Notes: generated by a model from the sequence alone, not told the origin. A DNA stretch of 64,000 bases from Chionoecetes opilio (GCA_016584305.1 JACEEZ010020894.1:237501-301500); one strand, 5' to 3'; positions 1 to 11,523 are shown, counted from the stretch's first letter. A program made the numbers and translations.

Positions 1-1010
1 CAGACAAATGCAAATATAGACATACTGATAGATAGACACACAGATAGACAGGGATAGATAGAAAGACAGATAGACAGAGATAGATAGACAGACAGATAGA
101 TAGACAGAAGACAAATGACAAATAAAAGAACAGACTGATAGATAGACAGACAGCAAGAAAAAGACAGCGATAGATAGATACACAGATAGACATAGATAGA
201 CAGAGATAGATAGACAGACTATAGATAGACAGGACAGACAGAATGCAAATAGACAGACGATAGATAGACAGAGATAGATAGAAAGACAGATAGACAGAGA
301 TAGATAGAAAGACAGATAGATAGACAGACAGACAAATGCAAATATAGACAGACTGATAGATAGATACACACAGATAGACAGGGATAGATAGAAAGACAGA
401 TAGACAGAGATAGATAGAAAGACAGATAGACAGATAGATAGAAAGACAGACAGACAAATGCAAATATAGACAGACTGATAGATAGATACACACAGATAGA
501 CAGGGATAGATAGAAAGACAGATAGACAGAGAGACAGATAGACAGATAGATAGAAAGACAGATAGACAGAGATAGATAGAAAGACAGATAGACAGAAAGA
601 CAGATAGACAGAGATAGATAGAAAGACAGATAGACAGAGATAGATAGAAAGACAGATAGATAGACAGACAGACAAATGCAAATATAGGCAGACTGATAGA
701 TAGATACACAGATAGACAGAGATAGATAGAAAGACAGACAGATAGACAGACAGACCAATGCAAATATAGGTAGACTGATAGATAGATACACACAGATAGA
801 CAGAGATAGATAGAAAGACAGACAGATAGACAGACAGACCAATGCAAATATAGTAGACTGATAGATGGATACACACACACAGATAGACACCACAGATAGA
901 CAGAGATAGATAGAAAGACAGATAGATAGACAGACAGACAAATGAAAATAGATAGACTGATAGATAGACACACACAGAAACAAGGATAGGAAAATAGAAT
1001 ATATAAAACT
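1..1010. repeat. Complex GATA/GACA tetranucleotide satellite
   Basis: About 1 kb of GATAGACA-type units (gatagaca, gatagaaagaca, gacagacaaatgcaaatata) in higher-order blocks of roughly 120 bp. Long open frames here are repeat translations rich in Ser, Leu, Tyr and Cys and are not genes. Confidence 0.95.
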
Positions 1011-1099
1011 TTGATCTAAACAACGCACACACGCACGCACGCACGCACACACGGTTATCTAATAGCCTTATCAGCCTATCAGTATCTCCACACTCTCAT

Positions 1100-1139
1100 T
1101 CACACCTCTGATAAGAAAAAAAGGAGAAAAATGTATCTA

Positions 1140-1171
<32 letters not shown>

Positions 1172-1258
1172 CAAAATAAACCCACAATTTTTTTCCTAAA
1201 TCACCACTTTTTATATTTTTTTCCTACTCTATAAGAAAAAAGGTGAAAAATGTACCCA

Positions 1259-1294
<36 letters not shown>

Positions 1295-1445
1295 TAAAAT
1301 AAACCCAAACATATATTTTCTCAATCATATCTTATCCTGTTATTACTACCCTATAAGAAAAAAAAGAAATATGTACCTCTCTCTCTCTCTCTCTCTCACA
1401 CACAAACTAAACCCACAATTTCTTTCCTAAATCATCACTTTTTTT
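1100..1445. repeat. Tandem ~118-bp repeat with CA/CT cores
   Basis: Three copies of a block that starts ctataagaaaaaagg, runs through atgtaccatctttc, a CA or CT microsatellite and a stretch like aaaataaacccaca, and ends cctaaatcaccac. The microsatellite length differs between copies. Confidence 0.8.
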
Positions 1446-1454
1446 CCGTTTTAC

Positions 1455-1667
1455 TTAACCCCTTGAGGCCCAGAACGTAATTTCCATTGTAATTTGGGTA
1501 CCATTAGACGATTTTTAGTGACTATGAGCAATATTTTATAGAAATGACCTGTTTATAGTATCCTTGTCCACTAACTAATTTGGTATATTCAGTCGCTTTT
1601 CCTTATTTTATGGCTAACAACAGACGATTTTATAGTGCCAAGGAAAGTCTGGGCGTGAAGGGGTTAA
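1455..1667 (-). mobile_element. piggyBac-like MITE, copy 1 (full length)
   Basis: TTAA at both ends, then CCCCTTGAGGCCCAGAACG at the left and the complement of CCCCTTCACGCCCAGA at the right. Strand is relative to the end carrying CCCCTTCACGCCCAGATC, taken as the left end for all copies. No coding capacity. Confidence 0.85.
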
Positions 1668-1799
1668 CAGCGTCACAAGCAATCCCCATTCACTTTCACT
1701 CCTCCATTCAGTATTGATTTTCCATTCATGGCACAAATGCGGGTGGTGATGGTGGTGGTCATAAGGGCCTAAAACTGGGTCACTGGTCAGGTCATGGGG

Positions 1800-2207
1800 T
1801 CATAAAGAGAAAAAAAGAGATACAGAGAGAGACAGACAGATAGACAGAGATACAGAGACATAGAGAGATATAGCTACAGAGAGAGAGACAGACAAAGAGA
1901 GAGAGACAGACAGAGATACATACATAGAGAGAGATATACAGAGAAAGAGACAGACAGAGAGACAGACAGAGATACAGACATAGAGAGAGATATACAGAGA
2001 AAGAGACAGACAAACAGAGAGAGACAGACAGAGATACAGACATAGAGAGAGATATACAGAGAAAGAGACAGACAGAGAGACAGACAGAGATACAGACATA
2101 GAGAGATATACAGAGAAAGAGACAGACAGAGAGACAGACAAACAGAGAGAGACAGACAGAGATACAGAGAGACAGACAGACAGAGAGACAGAGACAGAGA
2201 AAGAGAT

Positions 2208-2258
<51 letters not shown>

Positions 2259-2290
2259 AGAGAGAGACAGACAGAGAGACAGAGACAAAT
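1800..2290. repeat. Purine-rich (GAGACAGACA)-type satellite
   Basis: Repeats of gagacagacagagatacagacatagagagagatatacagagaaa, about 60 bp per higher-order unit, ending in a (GA)n tract near 2213-2253. Open frames on the minus strand are repeat translations. Confidence 0.9.
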
Positions 2291-2294
2291 AATA

Positions 2295-3015
2295 GGCCTA
2301 TCTATATAACCCATTTTTTCTTTATCAAAATATCTCATCTATCCCCTATCTCCGCCTCAAAGTAGGTCAAGATGTCAGAGCGAGAGAGAGAGGGAATAAC
2401 AAAGGTTTATAAGCACTCATTTGTTCCCTTATCATCATTCTCCCCTTTCTGATATCACGGTCTAATAAAAAGGCATTCTCACTCCTTACTATAGCAATTA
2501 TAATCAATACAATATGTGGTTTAATTGTGTGTATGTAGATGTGTTCTCTCGCTTTGCCACATCAGCAGAGCGGTAGAAACAGATGATGGTTGGAAGGAAG
2601 TATATACACAGCTACATTAACACAGCACCGAATTAACACAGCACACAGCACATACCAGTAACAGTGCATTATAACAGCTCGTACCTTGCTGCGTTGGTAC
2701 GAGTCTCACCGTAACACGACTAGACTCTCTCTGTCTCTATCTCTCGATCGTACTACAAGAAATCAATGACCACCACCACGCCCGCTCAAATGCCGAGTAA
2801 CAATTTTCAACACGGGATTACCATAGATTTTAACCCCTTATCTTACCTCACATACAACTAACCACCACTCACTCCTCACTCCTCGTTGAAACACTTGCCT
2901 TTATCCTCATAAGAGTGGATATAACACCACACACCACCAGGGATAGTTATCGATGCGAGTGTCACCACGGTAACCACGTCTGCGCGATAGCACGTCCCGC
3001 CTCCTTTCCTCCCTT
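2295..3015. other. Non-coding stretch, nothing recognised
   Basis: Unique-looking AT-rich sequence without a supportable exon, RNA gene or element boundary. A 73-aa frame at 2915-3136 overlaps the duplicated block that follows and resembles no family. Confidence 0.5.
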
Positions 3016-3018
3016 CTA

Positions 3019-3360
3019 TCGATTCACTCCCCAACCTCGATGTAACGTTTTTAATATCCTAAAAAATCATTTCTCGTCTTATATGAACAGTGTAGTAAGC
3101 TTAAATGACATAACCACGTTTAAATACCCGTATTAGCATCTCTCCTAACCGGTATATCACGTTAGGTTTATAAGACAAAATGTAATCAAGGTTTCGATTC
3201 ACTCAACATCCAACCTCGATGTAACGTATTTAACACCCTAAAACACAATTTCTCGCCTTATTAGAACAGTGTAGTAAGCTTAAATGATATAACCACGTCT
3301 ATATACCCGTGTTAGCATCTCTCCCCACCGGTATTTCACGTTAGGTTTATAAGACAAAGA
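3019..3360. repeat. Direct duplication of a ~170-bp block
   Basis: The block beginning tcgattcact and ending ggtttataagacaaa occurs at about 3019-3180 and again at about 3194-3360, with roughly 10 percent divergence. No coding content. Confidence 0.8.
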
Positions 3361-3395
3361 ATAATCAAGGTTTTGGTGTTATCAGTGAGCTAGGA

Positions 3396-3690
3396 TGACG
3401 TCACTGTATGTCTGTCAGCTGAGGGCCTCTCCGTTTGTCCCTCCCCGGCTGTGACGTTAACCTTATGGCCTTACTTCATAGCGTTATAGTAAATTAAAGG
3501 CTGTATGTACTGTACGTGTGTTAGAATTCCGCCTGAACGCAATGACGTCACATGGTTAAATCTGTCTGTCAGCTGAGGGCCTCTCCGTTTGTCCGTCCCC
3601 GGCTGTGACTTCGCCATTATAGCATTTCCTCATCCCCGTTATAGTTAATAATTAAAGGCTGTATGTACTGTACGTGTGTTAGGATTCTAT
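3396..3690. repeat. Second direct duplication, with CRE-like motifs
   Basis: A ~120-bp block (ctgtcagctgagggcctctc ... ctgtatgtactgtacgtgtg) occurs twice, at about 3413-3520 and 3567-3680. TGACGTCA palindromes lie at 3396-3403 and 3543-3550. Regulatory function is untested. Confidence 0.7.
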
Positions 3691-3797
3691 GAACGCAATG
3701 CCGTCACATGGTTAAATCGGGTTACGCGGTCAGCTACTAGACACATATGCTATATATAGTTCACGTGTGTCTGTATTGCCGTGAGGACAGCTGTGCC

Positions 3798-3931
3798 CCG
3801 TGGAATATAGGTGTGTGTGTGTGTGTGTGTATGTGTATGACAGGATGAGAGAGAGAGAGAGAGAGAAAGTGAGATGTACAGGTACTACATTTTCATACAT
3901 ACAGACAGAAAGACAGACAGGACAGAATAAT

Positions 3932-4007
<76 letters not shown>

Positions 4008-4080
4008 GAATAGTGGGAAGGAATGAAACAAATAGTGGACAGGACATGTACAGAATAACGAAAAGGAGAAGAAGGAGAGA

Positions 4081-4166
<86 letters not shown>

Positions 4167-4199
4167 GAGAGAACAGACAGAAAGACAGACAGGACAAGT

Positions 4200-4283
<84 letters not shown>

Positions 4284-4375
4284 AGACAGAAAGAGACAGG
4301 ACAGGTTAATGAGAGAGGGGGGAGGGGAGAGAGAGGGGGGAGGGAGAGAGAGAGAGGGGGGGAGGGAGAGAGAAC
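3798..4375. repeat. (GA)n microsatellite block with (GT)n
   Basis: Three long GA tracts separated by near-identical spacers (acagacagaaagacagacaggaca), preceded by a GT tract at 3811-3828. Frames on both strands are low-complexity Arg/Glu or Ser/Leu products. Confidence 0.95.
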
Positions 4376-4689
4376 GTTTATTGCTTTAATTCATTTATAT
4401 TCTAAGCCATCTGTAACTGTGTGTAACTGAGATTAATAACTTTGAATAAAAAAATAAAAGAGAGATATGAGGACGCAATTGAAGTACTAAACTAAACACA
4501 ATATCTTCCTAGTGTACTATACAGAATAACTACTATAAAAAGATTACTACAAGAAAATATATAACAATCAATATAGTAGGTAACCACTTATTCACCGTAG
4601 GATAACTTGGGCCAATCAGCTGATAAACAAGAACCGCGCTGCCAGGCATATGTACAATAACATCATCATTTTAGAAGAAGGAAAAAGAA

Positions 4690-5130
4690 TACTCAGTTAA
4701 CAGCTTTTGGACGACCAGAGAAAAGAGGAAAGAAACTAACACACAGAATAAGAGAAGACAACTAACTAAAGACCATACAGCAAGAAGAGAAATATCATCA
4801 TTTTAGGAGAAGCAAAAAGAACAATCGCCAGTTTTTAGACGACCAGAGAAAAGAAGAGGAAAGAAAGTGAAAGAAATTAAAAGACAGAATAAGAGAAGAC
4901 AACTATTAATTAAGCTAAAGACCCAGACAGCAAGAAGAGACACATTAGAAGAAGAAGCAAAAAGACCAATCAACAGTTTTTTGACGACCAGAGAAAAGAG
5001 GAAACATAAGAGCATAAGAAGAGGAAGAAGAAAGAAAGGAGGGAAGGAAGAAGACAGAAAGGAGGGAAGGAAGAGAAAGAAATTAAGACAGAATAAGAGA
5101 AGACAACTAGCTAAAGACCCAGACAGCAAG
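4690..5130. repeat. Tandem ~130-145-bp A-rich repeat upstream of DHRS4
   Basis: The marker gacgaccagagaaaagagg recurs near 4710, 4838 and 4983, followed each time by aagaaa, gacagaataagagaagacaac and acagcaagaagaga. It ends about 50 bp before the DHRS4 start codon, so the proximal promoter or 5' UTR may lie in or beside it. Confidence 0.75.
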
Positions 5131-5188
5131 AGATAGGGAGTGCTGATAAAAAAAAAGGCCAGACTCACGACCCACAACTGGACTGGTC

Positions 5189-5803
5189 ATGGCTAGCTTA
5201 TCATCACTCGGGCGTTGTTATCTGAGGGCTAATACCACCCGGGCAATGGCTACAGCGGCTATACAGGGAGGAAGACTGGCAGGGAAAGTAGCTATTGTTA
5301 CAGCCTCTACGGATGGGTGAGCATAACAGAGTACTGTAGATAACACTATAGTCGCCGGTCACTGGCCACTGCACTAATGTCGCCAGGCACAATATATGGT
5401 ATTACGAATTTTAGCATCCTTACTGATTTGTATGTGCCACTGAAGACGCATGCACAGTAGTTTATATTATGTACATCACACTACATGTCTTCAGTGGCAC
5501 ATACAAGTTTGTAGTGATGCAAACATTCGTAATATATTATGCCTGGCGACATTAGTGCAGTGGCAAGTGACTGGCGACTATAGTGTTATCTACGGTAACA
5601 TAGTAAGCTAAGCAGCATCCTGGGCACAGCATAGCATAGCATAGCAGCATTTAGTTTCAAGGTCAAATGATCACACTTAAAAACTAATCAATGCCATACC
5701 ATAATAGACTATTTATGTAACAAGGCAGATTGTTTGTTAACTTGATCCCTATCTTTTGTGTCATGAGATTAAAGTCACTTATTGCCCTATAATAATAATA
5801 ATA

Positions 5804-5835
<32 letters not shown>

Positions 5836-8800
5836 CTGGTAATAATGGACGAGAACTTCGCAGTCGTTTTCAGAGACACCGACTAATTTTTCCTGGCCTA
5901 CAATAGGTGCTTTTTCTAATGGAGATAGTTTTATTTTCCGGAAACCCATATTAAAAAAAAATATATATTATTTCATCACTGAATTTTATGGTCAGCGTTT
6001 CCATTAAAAACACTGTATCTCTATGTAGGTTTTAATGAAACCTAACCTAACTTTAACCACTAAGTATACCTAACCTTAACCTTAACCATGCATAAAATTC
6101 GGGGATGAATTTTTTTTAATTTTTTTAATATGGGTTACCGGAAAATAAAGCTATCTCCATTAGAAAAAGCACCTATTGTAGGCCAGGAAAAATTAGTCGG
6201 TGTCTTTGAAAACGACCGCGAAGTTCTCGTCCCTAATAACTATATTTCACCCGAATAGGGCACATGGTAACAGACACATTGCTTACAAATTAGGAAACTG
6301 ACACACACACACACACCTATAGAATTGATTTGGGTTTAAGAACTTCACGAATTACCACTCCTCTCACGGCTTCTTAAATTTCACACCTAACCAAAGCTGC
6401 TAACCCCTTCACGCCCGTTTCCTTTGCTATATAAAATCGTATGTTGTTAGCCATAAAATTACGAAGTGACTGAATATACCAAATTAACTAGTGGACAAGG
6501 ATACTAAACAGATCATATCTATAAAATATTGCTTATATTCACTGAAGAGCGTCTAATGGTAGCCAAATTACAACTGGGTCTCAAGGGGTTAAGATCTTCA
6601 TGAATTACCATTCCTCTCACGACTTCTTAAATGTCACACCTTACCCTAACCAAGGCTGTTAAGACGTGTAGCCTACTCGTATAGGTTCACGTACATCTTC
6701 ATGGGAGGGAAGGGGAAGAAGGAAGAAGGAAGAAGGAAGAGGGAAGGGGGAAGAAGGAAGAGGGATGAAGAAAGAAGGAAGAAGGAAGGGAAGGGAAGGG
6801 AAGGGAAGAGGGAAGAGGGAAGGGGAAGAGGGAAGAAGGAAGAGGAAGAGGGAAGAGGGAAGGGAAGGAAAGCGAACTCATAACACTTAACCAATTTCTT
6901 TATTTTTTTCTACTCTCCATGACAAACTTTACACTTTGATGAACTTTTGTGCACTTTGGACCATTTGTACCATTCATTCTATTGATTTGTTTCTCAGTTC
7001 TCCTCTTTTTTACTTTATAGAAACTGGCAACTAACGGGCTTTTATATATTTTTTTTTATTATTTGTCTTTGGTCAGTCCCTATGAAGTTATAAAAAAAAA
7101 GAAAAAAAAAAAAGTATAGGAACCGGCAGCTAACGGGCTTTTTGCTATTTATTTTTCCATTTTGTCCTATAGTCTATTTTTTTTATTATGGTCAAAATGC
7201 AGTAAGGAAGCCACGCCCCCTGCCTCCCCTTCTATTCTTCGGGGCAGCTGATTGGTGCACTCCTCGTATCATCTCTACCAATCACAATATCTTCACTACT
7301 TAACAGCACGTGACCACTGGACAGAGCAATCTTCACTACAGAGGGTGACAAAATCAAAAATCCCTCTGTCCAGTGGTCACGCCGTTGTTAAGTAGTGAAG
7401 ATATTGTGATTGGTAGTGATGATACGAGGAATGCACCAATCAGCTGCCCCGTAGAATAGAAGGGCAGGCAGGGGGCGTGGCTTCCTTACTGCATTTTGAC
7501 CATAATAAAAAAAATAGACTATAGGTCCTAGTATGTAAAAAAACAAAAAACGTAAGGGTTGATGAGTTCCACATATTTCATCGGGTCCTTGTCTTGTCAA
7601 ATTGGAAAAGCGTAGATTTAAAAACGAAATAAGGAAAAACTGGTTCACAAATAGGGTGGTAAATGATTGGAATGGACTCAGTCGTGGTCATCCCCCCATC
7701 TAACCCATTTAACCCCATTATCCTACCCCGAACCCCTTAAGTACTCTGAAACACTAATTCTTTTACTATAATATTATTTTCCTCTGTTCCTCTTTTGGCC
7801 TCTTGTAGCTTCCTTATGTTCTTATGTAGCATTATTCTGTTCCTCTTTTGGCCTCTTGTAGCTTCCTTGTTCTTATGTAGCATTATTCTGTTCCTCTTTT
7901 GGCCTCTTGTAGCTTCCTTATGTTCTTATGTAGCATTATTCTGTTCCTCTTTTGGCCTCTTGTAGCTTCCTTGTTCTTTAGTAGCATTATTCTGTTCCTC
8001 TTTTGGCCTCTTGTAGCTTCTTGTTCTTTAGTAGCGTTCTTATTTTCTTATGATCTTATGTCTCGCGGCCTCTTGTAGCTTCCTTATGTTCTTATGTCTC
8101 GCGGCCTCTTGTAGCTTCCTTATGTTCATATTGTCCTCGCGGCTCTTGTAGCTCTTTGTTCTAGTCTCGGCCTTTGTAGCTTCTGTTTATGTCTCGTGGC
8201 CTCTTGTAGCTTCCTTAAGTTCTTATGTCTCACAGCCTCTTATAGCTTCCATATTTTCTTATGTCTCGCGGCCTCATGTAGCTTCCTTATTTTCTTCTTA
8301 TGTCTCGCGGCCTCTTGTAGCTTCCTTATTTTCTTATGTTCTTATGTCTCGCGGCCTCTTGTAGCTTCCTTATTTTCTTATGTTCTTATGTCTCGCGGCC
8401 TCTTGTAGCTTCCTTATGTTCTTACGTCTCGCGGCCTCTTGTAGCTTCCTTATTTTCTTTATGTTCTTCTTATGTTCTTATGTCTCGCGGCCTCTTGTAG
8501 CTTCCTTATGTTCTTATGTTCTTATGTATCAGCATCGGCCTGGCCATCGCCCGGCGCCTGGGGGAGGAGGGGGCACAGGTGGTGGTGAGCAGCAGGAGGC
8601 CGGCCAACGTGGAGCGTGCCGTGGCGGAGCTGCAGGGTCTGGGGTGCTCCGTGCTGGGGGTCCCGTGCCACGTCTCCAAGACCGAAGACCGTCAGACCCT
8701 CATTGACAAGGTTGTGGTCACGTGTAGGTCTTGCGGCCTCTTGTAGCTTCCTTATGTTCTTATGTACTTGTGGTCACCCCGGTTTGTGTTTGCATGATCT

Positions 8801-11299
8801 GGCCATGATTCCCTATGACATACATGATGTACAGGAATGACTTTGTGTTCAGGAACTAAAAACATTGAACCCTTCAGACTGTGGAGAAGTTCGGCGGCCT
8901 GGACATCCTGGTCTCCAATGCTGCCGTGAATCCCACTGTGGGCGGCGTACTGTCCGTGAGTCTCCTATAAGAGTTTGTAGAGTTGTCTTCGGTCTCTTGG
9001 CTGACGACGACATCACGACACTTAGGCCCGTACCAAGAGTCATGATGAAGGTCGAGCGACGAACGACGAACGACAGAGGAAGGTGACCGTAAAAGGGATA
9101 TTTTTCGGAACGAAGAGCAGCGACGACGGTCGAAAGTCACCTTCGTCGCTGCCCTCATTCCAAAAAAATATCTCTTTTATGGTACCCTTCCTCTGTCATT
9201 CGTCGATCGTCGCTCGACCTTCATCATGACTCTTGGTACGGGCCTTATAACCTACATACCTATAACTTCCTTGAGGACACCACCAACACTACTCTCTCTC
9301 TTTCTCTCCTAAATCAGTCCTTATCTGCACATACAAGAGTGAAATGATTCTGTAATACTCTCCTCTCTCTCTCTCCTAAAATAGTCCTCATCCGCACATA
9401 CAAGACATTGAGATTATCTTGTTCTCAGTGTAACAGGAACTACCATGTATAATAAGTCTCACGGCCTCTTGTAGCTTCCTTATTTTCTTCTTATCTTCTT
9501 GTGTCTCGCAGCCTCTTGTAGCTTCCTTATTTTCTTATGTTCTTATGTCTTGCGGCCTCTTGTAGCTTCCTTATTTTCTTATGTTCTTATGTCTTGCGGC
9601 CTCTTGTAGCTTCCTTATGTTCTTATGTCTTACGGCCTCTTGTAGCTTCCTTATTTTCTTATGTTTTTATGTCTCGCGGCCTCTTGTAGCTTCCTTATGT
9701 TCTTACGGCCTCTTGTAGCTTCCTTATTTTCTTCTGTCCTTTCTTATGTTCTTCAGTGTTCCGAGGCTGCCTGGGACAAGATCTTTGAGGTGAATGTGAA
9801 GAATGCTCTGCAGCTCACACAGTTGGCCGTGCCTCACCTACAGCAGCGGCAAGGGGGGGCTGTCGTGTACATCTCATCCATTGCAGGGTATCAGCCAATG
9901 CAGGTAATACAATAACAGTGAGAGTCTGGCACATTTCCCCTATCTTCTTCTTTCTGTTTAATGTTAGTTTTTCCCATATTTCATGAGGTTAGACGGCCGA
10001 TGATACGCTTCCAGCTATCTCTATCCATTGCCTTAACTTCTTCAATGGCCAATGCTGCCAGATCCTCTTCTCTCTTCTCTTCACGTGCCTAAACCACCTC
10101 AATCGCCTTACTCTCAGTACTGTACTCAGCTCCTTCAATCCACATTTTCTTGCCACCTCTTCACTGGACACTTCACCTCTCCACGTGATCCCAGTCATAT
10201 ATCTCAGTATTCCCTGATATGATAATAAATAAACCAAATTAGCTAGTGGACAAGGATACTAAACAGGTCATATCTATAAAAAAAACATTGCTTATAGTCA
10301 TTAAAAATCATCTAATGGTGGTCAAATTACAATGGAAATTACGGTCTGGGCCTCAAGGGGTTAAATAATATTCCCTGATATGCACCTTCCACCCCTCTTC
10401 CTGCAGATGCTTGGGGCTTACAGTGTTAGCAAGACTGCACTGCTGGGCCTGAGCAGAGCTGTGGCCCAAGAAGTGGCCTCGGACAACATCAGAGTGAACT
10501 GTGTGGCTCCGGGCGTTGTTCGGACCAAATTCTCAAGTTTTGTGAGTTTGCTTCTGTTATTTGCACCAAATTTTCAAGTTTTTCAATTTCCAAATTTTGC
10601 TAATTTATTGTTTATTAATTGCAGTTTATCTCGCATATAACTTCTTAGCCTTGTCTCTCTCTCCTCTGATTACCGTACATAAATCTCCCATTACTCTCAG
10701 AGCTTCACCTACCACTATTCTTAATGGGGTTATATGTTAACTTATTTCCGTTTTTCCAGCTTACTGAAAATCTCATGATCCTCGAGAAAACGAATGAGAT
10801 GATACCGCTGGGAAGGTGAGTTTCTACATCCACCTTTCATCCCCATCCATAACACTGTCTAGCCTCCTTTCAAAGCTCCCCATTAACTACTCCCATTCCA
10901 ATCATTTACCACCCTATTAGTAAACCAGTTTTTCACAATTTCCTTTTTAAATCTAAGTTTTTCCATTTTGAATCAGTTACTTCTTGTTCTACCGTTTTCT
11001 AGCCAAAGAACTTTTCCTACATATCCTTTACTGTCTCTCTTTAACCACTTAAAAAACTTGTATCAGATCGCCCCTTATTACTCTACTTATCATTATTACA
11101 ACTTTGTCTAAATCTCATTACTTTATGCCTCTAACCACTTAAACTTGTATCAGATCGCTCCTTACTCTATTTATTATGGCACAGGATTGGCGAGCCCAGG
11201 GAGATGGCTGGGCTGGTGGCTTTCCTGTGCAGCGACGATGCTTCCTACATCACCGGGGAATCCTTTGTGGCCGCGGGAGGCATGCAATCAAGGCTTTAG
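5189..11299 (+). CDS. DHRS4: Dehydrogenase/reductase SDR family member 4 (NADP-dependent carbonyl/retinal reductase)
   Basis: Seven coding exons: 5189-5316, 8533-8710, 8878-8955, 9757-9903, 10407-10541, 10760-10815, 11185-11299. The 837 nt including stop give 278 aa, the length I recall for human DHRS4. The product is a short-chain dehydrogenase that reduces carbonyl and retinal substrates with NADPH. Visible: Rossmann segment [19 protein letters not shown] (about 34-52), NAA in VSNAAVNP (about 114-121), catalytic Ser169, Tyr182 and Lys186 (YSVSK), and the C-terminal peroxisomal signal SRL. The Arg-rich N-terminus with a second Met at residue 20 resembles the two-start arrangement of vertebrate DHRS4. 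All phases agree (2,0,0,0,0,2). The exon 2 donor (GTTGTG) is weak and followed within about 15 bp by a LINE tail. A poly(A) signal lies 225 bp after the stop. Confidence 0.95.
5331..5600. mobile_element. Fold-back (inverted-repeat) element, ~270 bp
   Basis: The left arm starts tactgtagataacactatag and the right arm ends with its near-complement ctatagtgttatctacggta. Arms are about 125 bp with the centre near 5466. It lies only about 14 bp downstream of the DHRS4 exon 1 donor. Confidence 0.85.
5848..6231. mobile_element. MITE with ~110-bp terminal inverted repeats
   Basis: The left end gacgagaacttcgcagtcgt and the right end acgaccgcgaagttctcgtc are inverted repeats. Arms extend to about 5960 and from about 6115. 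The middle carries cctaacctaa/cctaacctt stretches. Related end sequence appears in the 36050-36360 tandem block. It lies in DHRS4 intron 1. Confidence 0.85.
6400..6592 (+). mobile_element. piggyBac-like MITE, copy 2
   Basis: Left end CTAACCCCTTCACGCCC (TTAA mutated to CTAA), right end CTCAAGGGGTTAA. About 193 bp. In DHRS4 intron 1. Confidence 0.8.
6700..6872. repeat. Polypurine minisatellite (ggaagaaggaaga)n
   Basis: Nearly pure G/A strand of irregular ggaagagggaagaaggaa units. Such homopurine tracts can form triplex structures. Open frames on both strands are low complexity. Confidence 0.9.
7166..7525. mobile_element. Fold-back MITE with ~155-bp arms
   Basis: Starts cctatagtctatttttttt and ends aaaaaaaatagactatagg. 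The arms contain aggaagccacgccccctgcc and its complement; the spacer is about 45 bp. The TATAGTCTATTTTTT end is shared with the MITE family at 21075, 29351, 33793 and 63409. Confidence 0.85.
7601..7688 (+). mobile_element. CR1-like LINE 3' fragment
   Basis: Matches the repeated LINE 3' segment: gaaaagcgtagatttaaaaa, aaactggttcacaaatagg, tgattggaatggactcagtc. It encodes the reverse-transcriptase C-terminal tail seen intact at 48175-48576. Confidence 0.8.
7795..8530 (+). repeat. 44-bp minisatellite derived from LINE 3' tail
   Basis: About 17 copies of a unit containing ctcgcggcctcttgtagctt and ccttattttcttatgttctt. The same sequence ends the LINE copies (for example 61880-61950). The array runs to two bases before the AG of the DHRS4 exon 2 acceptor. 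Confidence 0.9.
8716..8770 (+). mobile_element. LINE 3' tail remnant next to a 5' splice site
   Basis: Carries cacgtgtaggtcttgcggcc, then the cttgtagcttccttatgttc tail, starting a few bases after the weak DHRS4 exon 2 donor. Confidence 0.7.
9022..9246. mobile_element. Fold-back element, ~225 bp, in DHRS4 intron 3
   Basis: The left arm ttaggcccgtaccaagagtc is mirrored by gactcttggtacgggcctta. Arms are about 95 bp with some divergence, including short duplicated cgacgaa units. Confidence 0.8.
9463..9755 (+). repeat. 44-bp LINE-tail minisatellite, DHRS4 intron 3
   Basis: About seven tail units (cggcctcttgtagcttcctt, attttcttatgttcttatg). The last one runs straight into the exon 4 acceptor ttcttatgttcttcag. 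Confidence 0.9.
9966..10220 (-). pseudogene. Non-LTR retrotransposon RT C-terminal fragment
   Basis: The minus strand encodes a peptide with [18 protein letters not shown] and [15 protein letters not shown]. This matches the region after the RT domain of RTE- or L1-like elements (ordinary form: RWFGHVxR). Truncated on both sides and in DHRS4 intron 4 on the opposite strand. The clade is uncertain. Confidence 0.75.
10227..10364 (+). mobile_element. piggyBac-like MITE fragment, copy 3
   Basis: Right two-thirds of the MITE ending CCTCAAGGGGTTAA; the left end is missing. The flanks attccctgatatg (about 10208-10220 and 10369-10381) are direct repeats around it. Confidence 0.8.
10824..11170 (-). 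mobile_element. CR1-like LINE 3' fragment, antisense in DHRS4 intron 6
   Basis: Minus-strand LINE 3' region: ctacatccacctttcatccc, aatcatttaccaccctatta, tacttcttgttctaccg, then the codons for the WxxK region, with a partial repeat near 11123-11168. It begins about 8 bp after the exon 6 donor and fills most of the intron. Confidence 0.85.
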
Positions 11300-11523
11300 G
11301 CGTCATGTCATGGAAAGTCACATATAATACTGATGTAACAGGCTTTAGGTGATCATGTCTTGGAAAGTCACATATAATACTGGTGTAACCTTATCCAGTT
11401 GTATCAAGTGTATATTTTGTACTAACCAAACAGTTATGAAATGTATTGTGATAACAATACTATGAGTAAAGTGTATAGTATATTAAACTGAGTAAAGTTT
11501 ATTAATGACTTGTATATTTTACT

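Noticed and set aside
219..1052. 277-codon open frame
   Set aside because: Translation of GATA/GACA tetranucleotide repeats on the plus-strand complement; no start context or domain.
4803..5177. 124-codon open frame ahead of DHRS4
   Set aside because: Complement of A-rich tandem repeat; Phe/Leu/Ser low complexity and no splice or start support.
6020..6095. Telomere-like cctaa/ccttaa runs
   Set aside because: Only a few irregular units inside a MITE; not a (TTAGG)n array.
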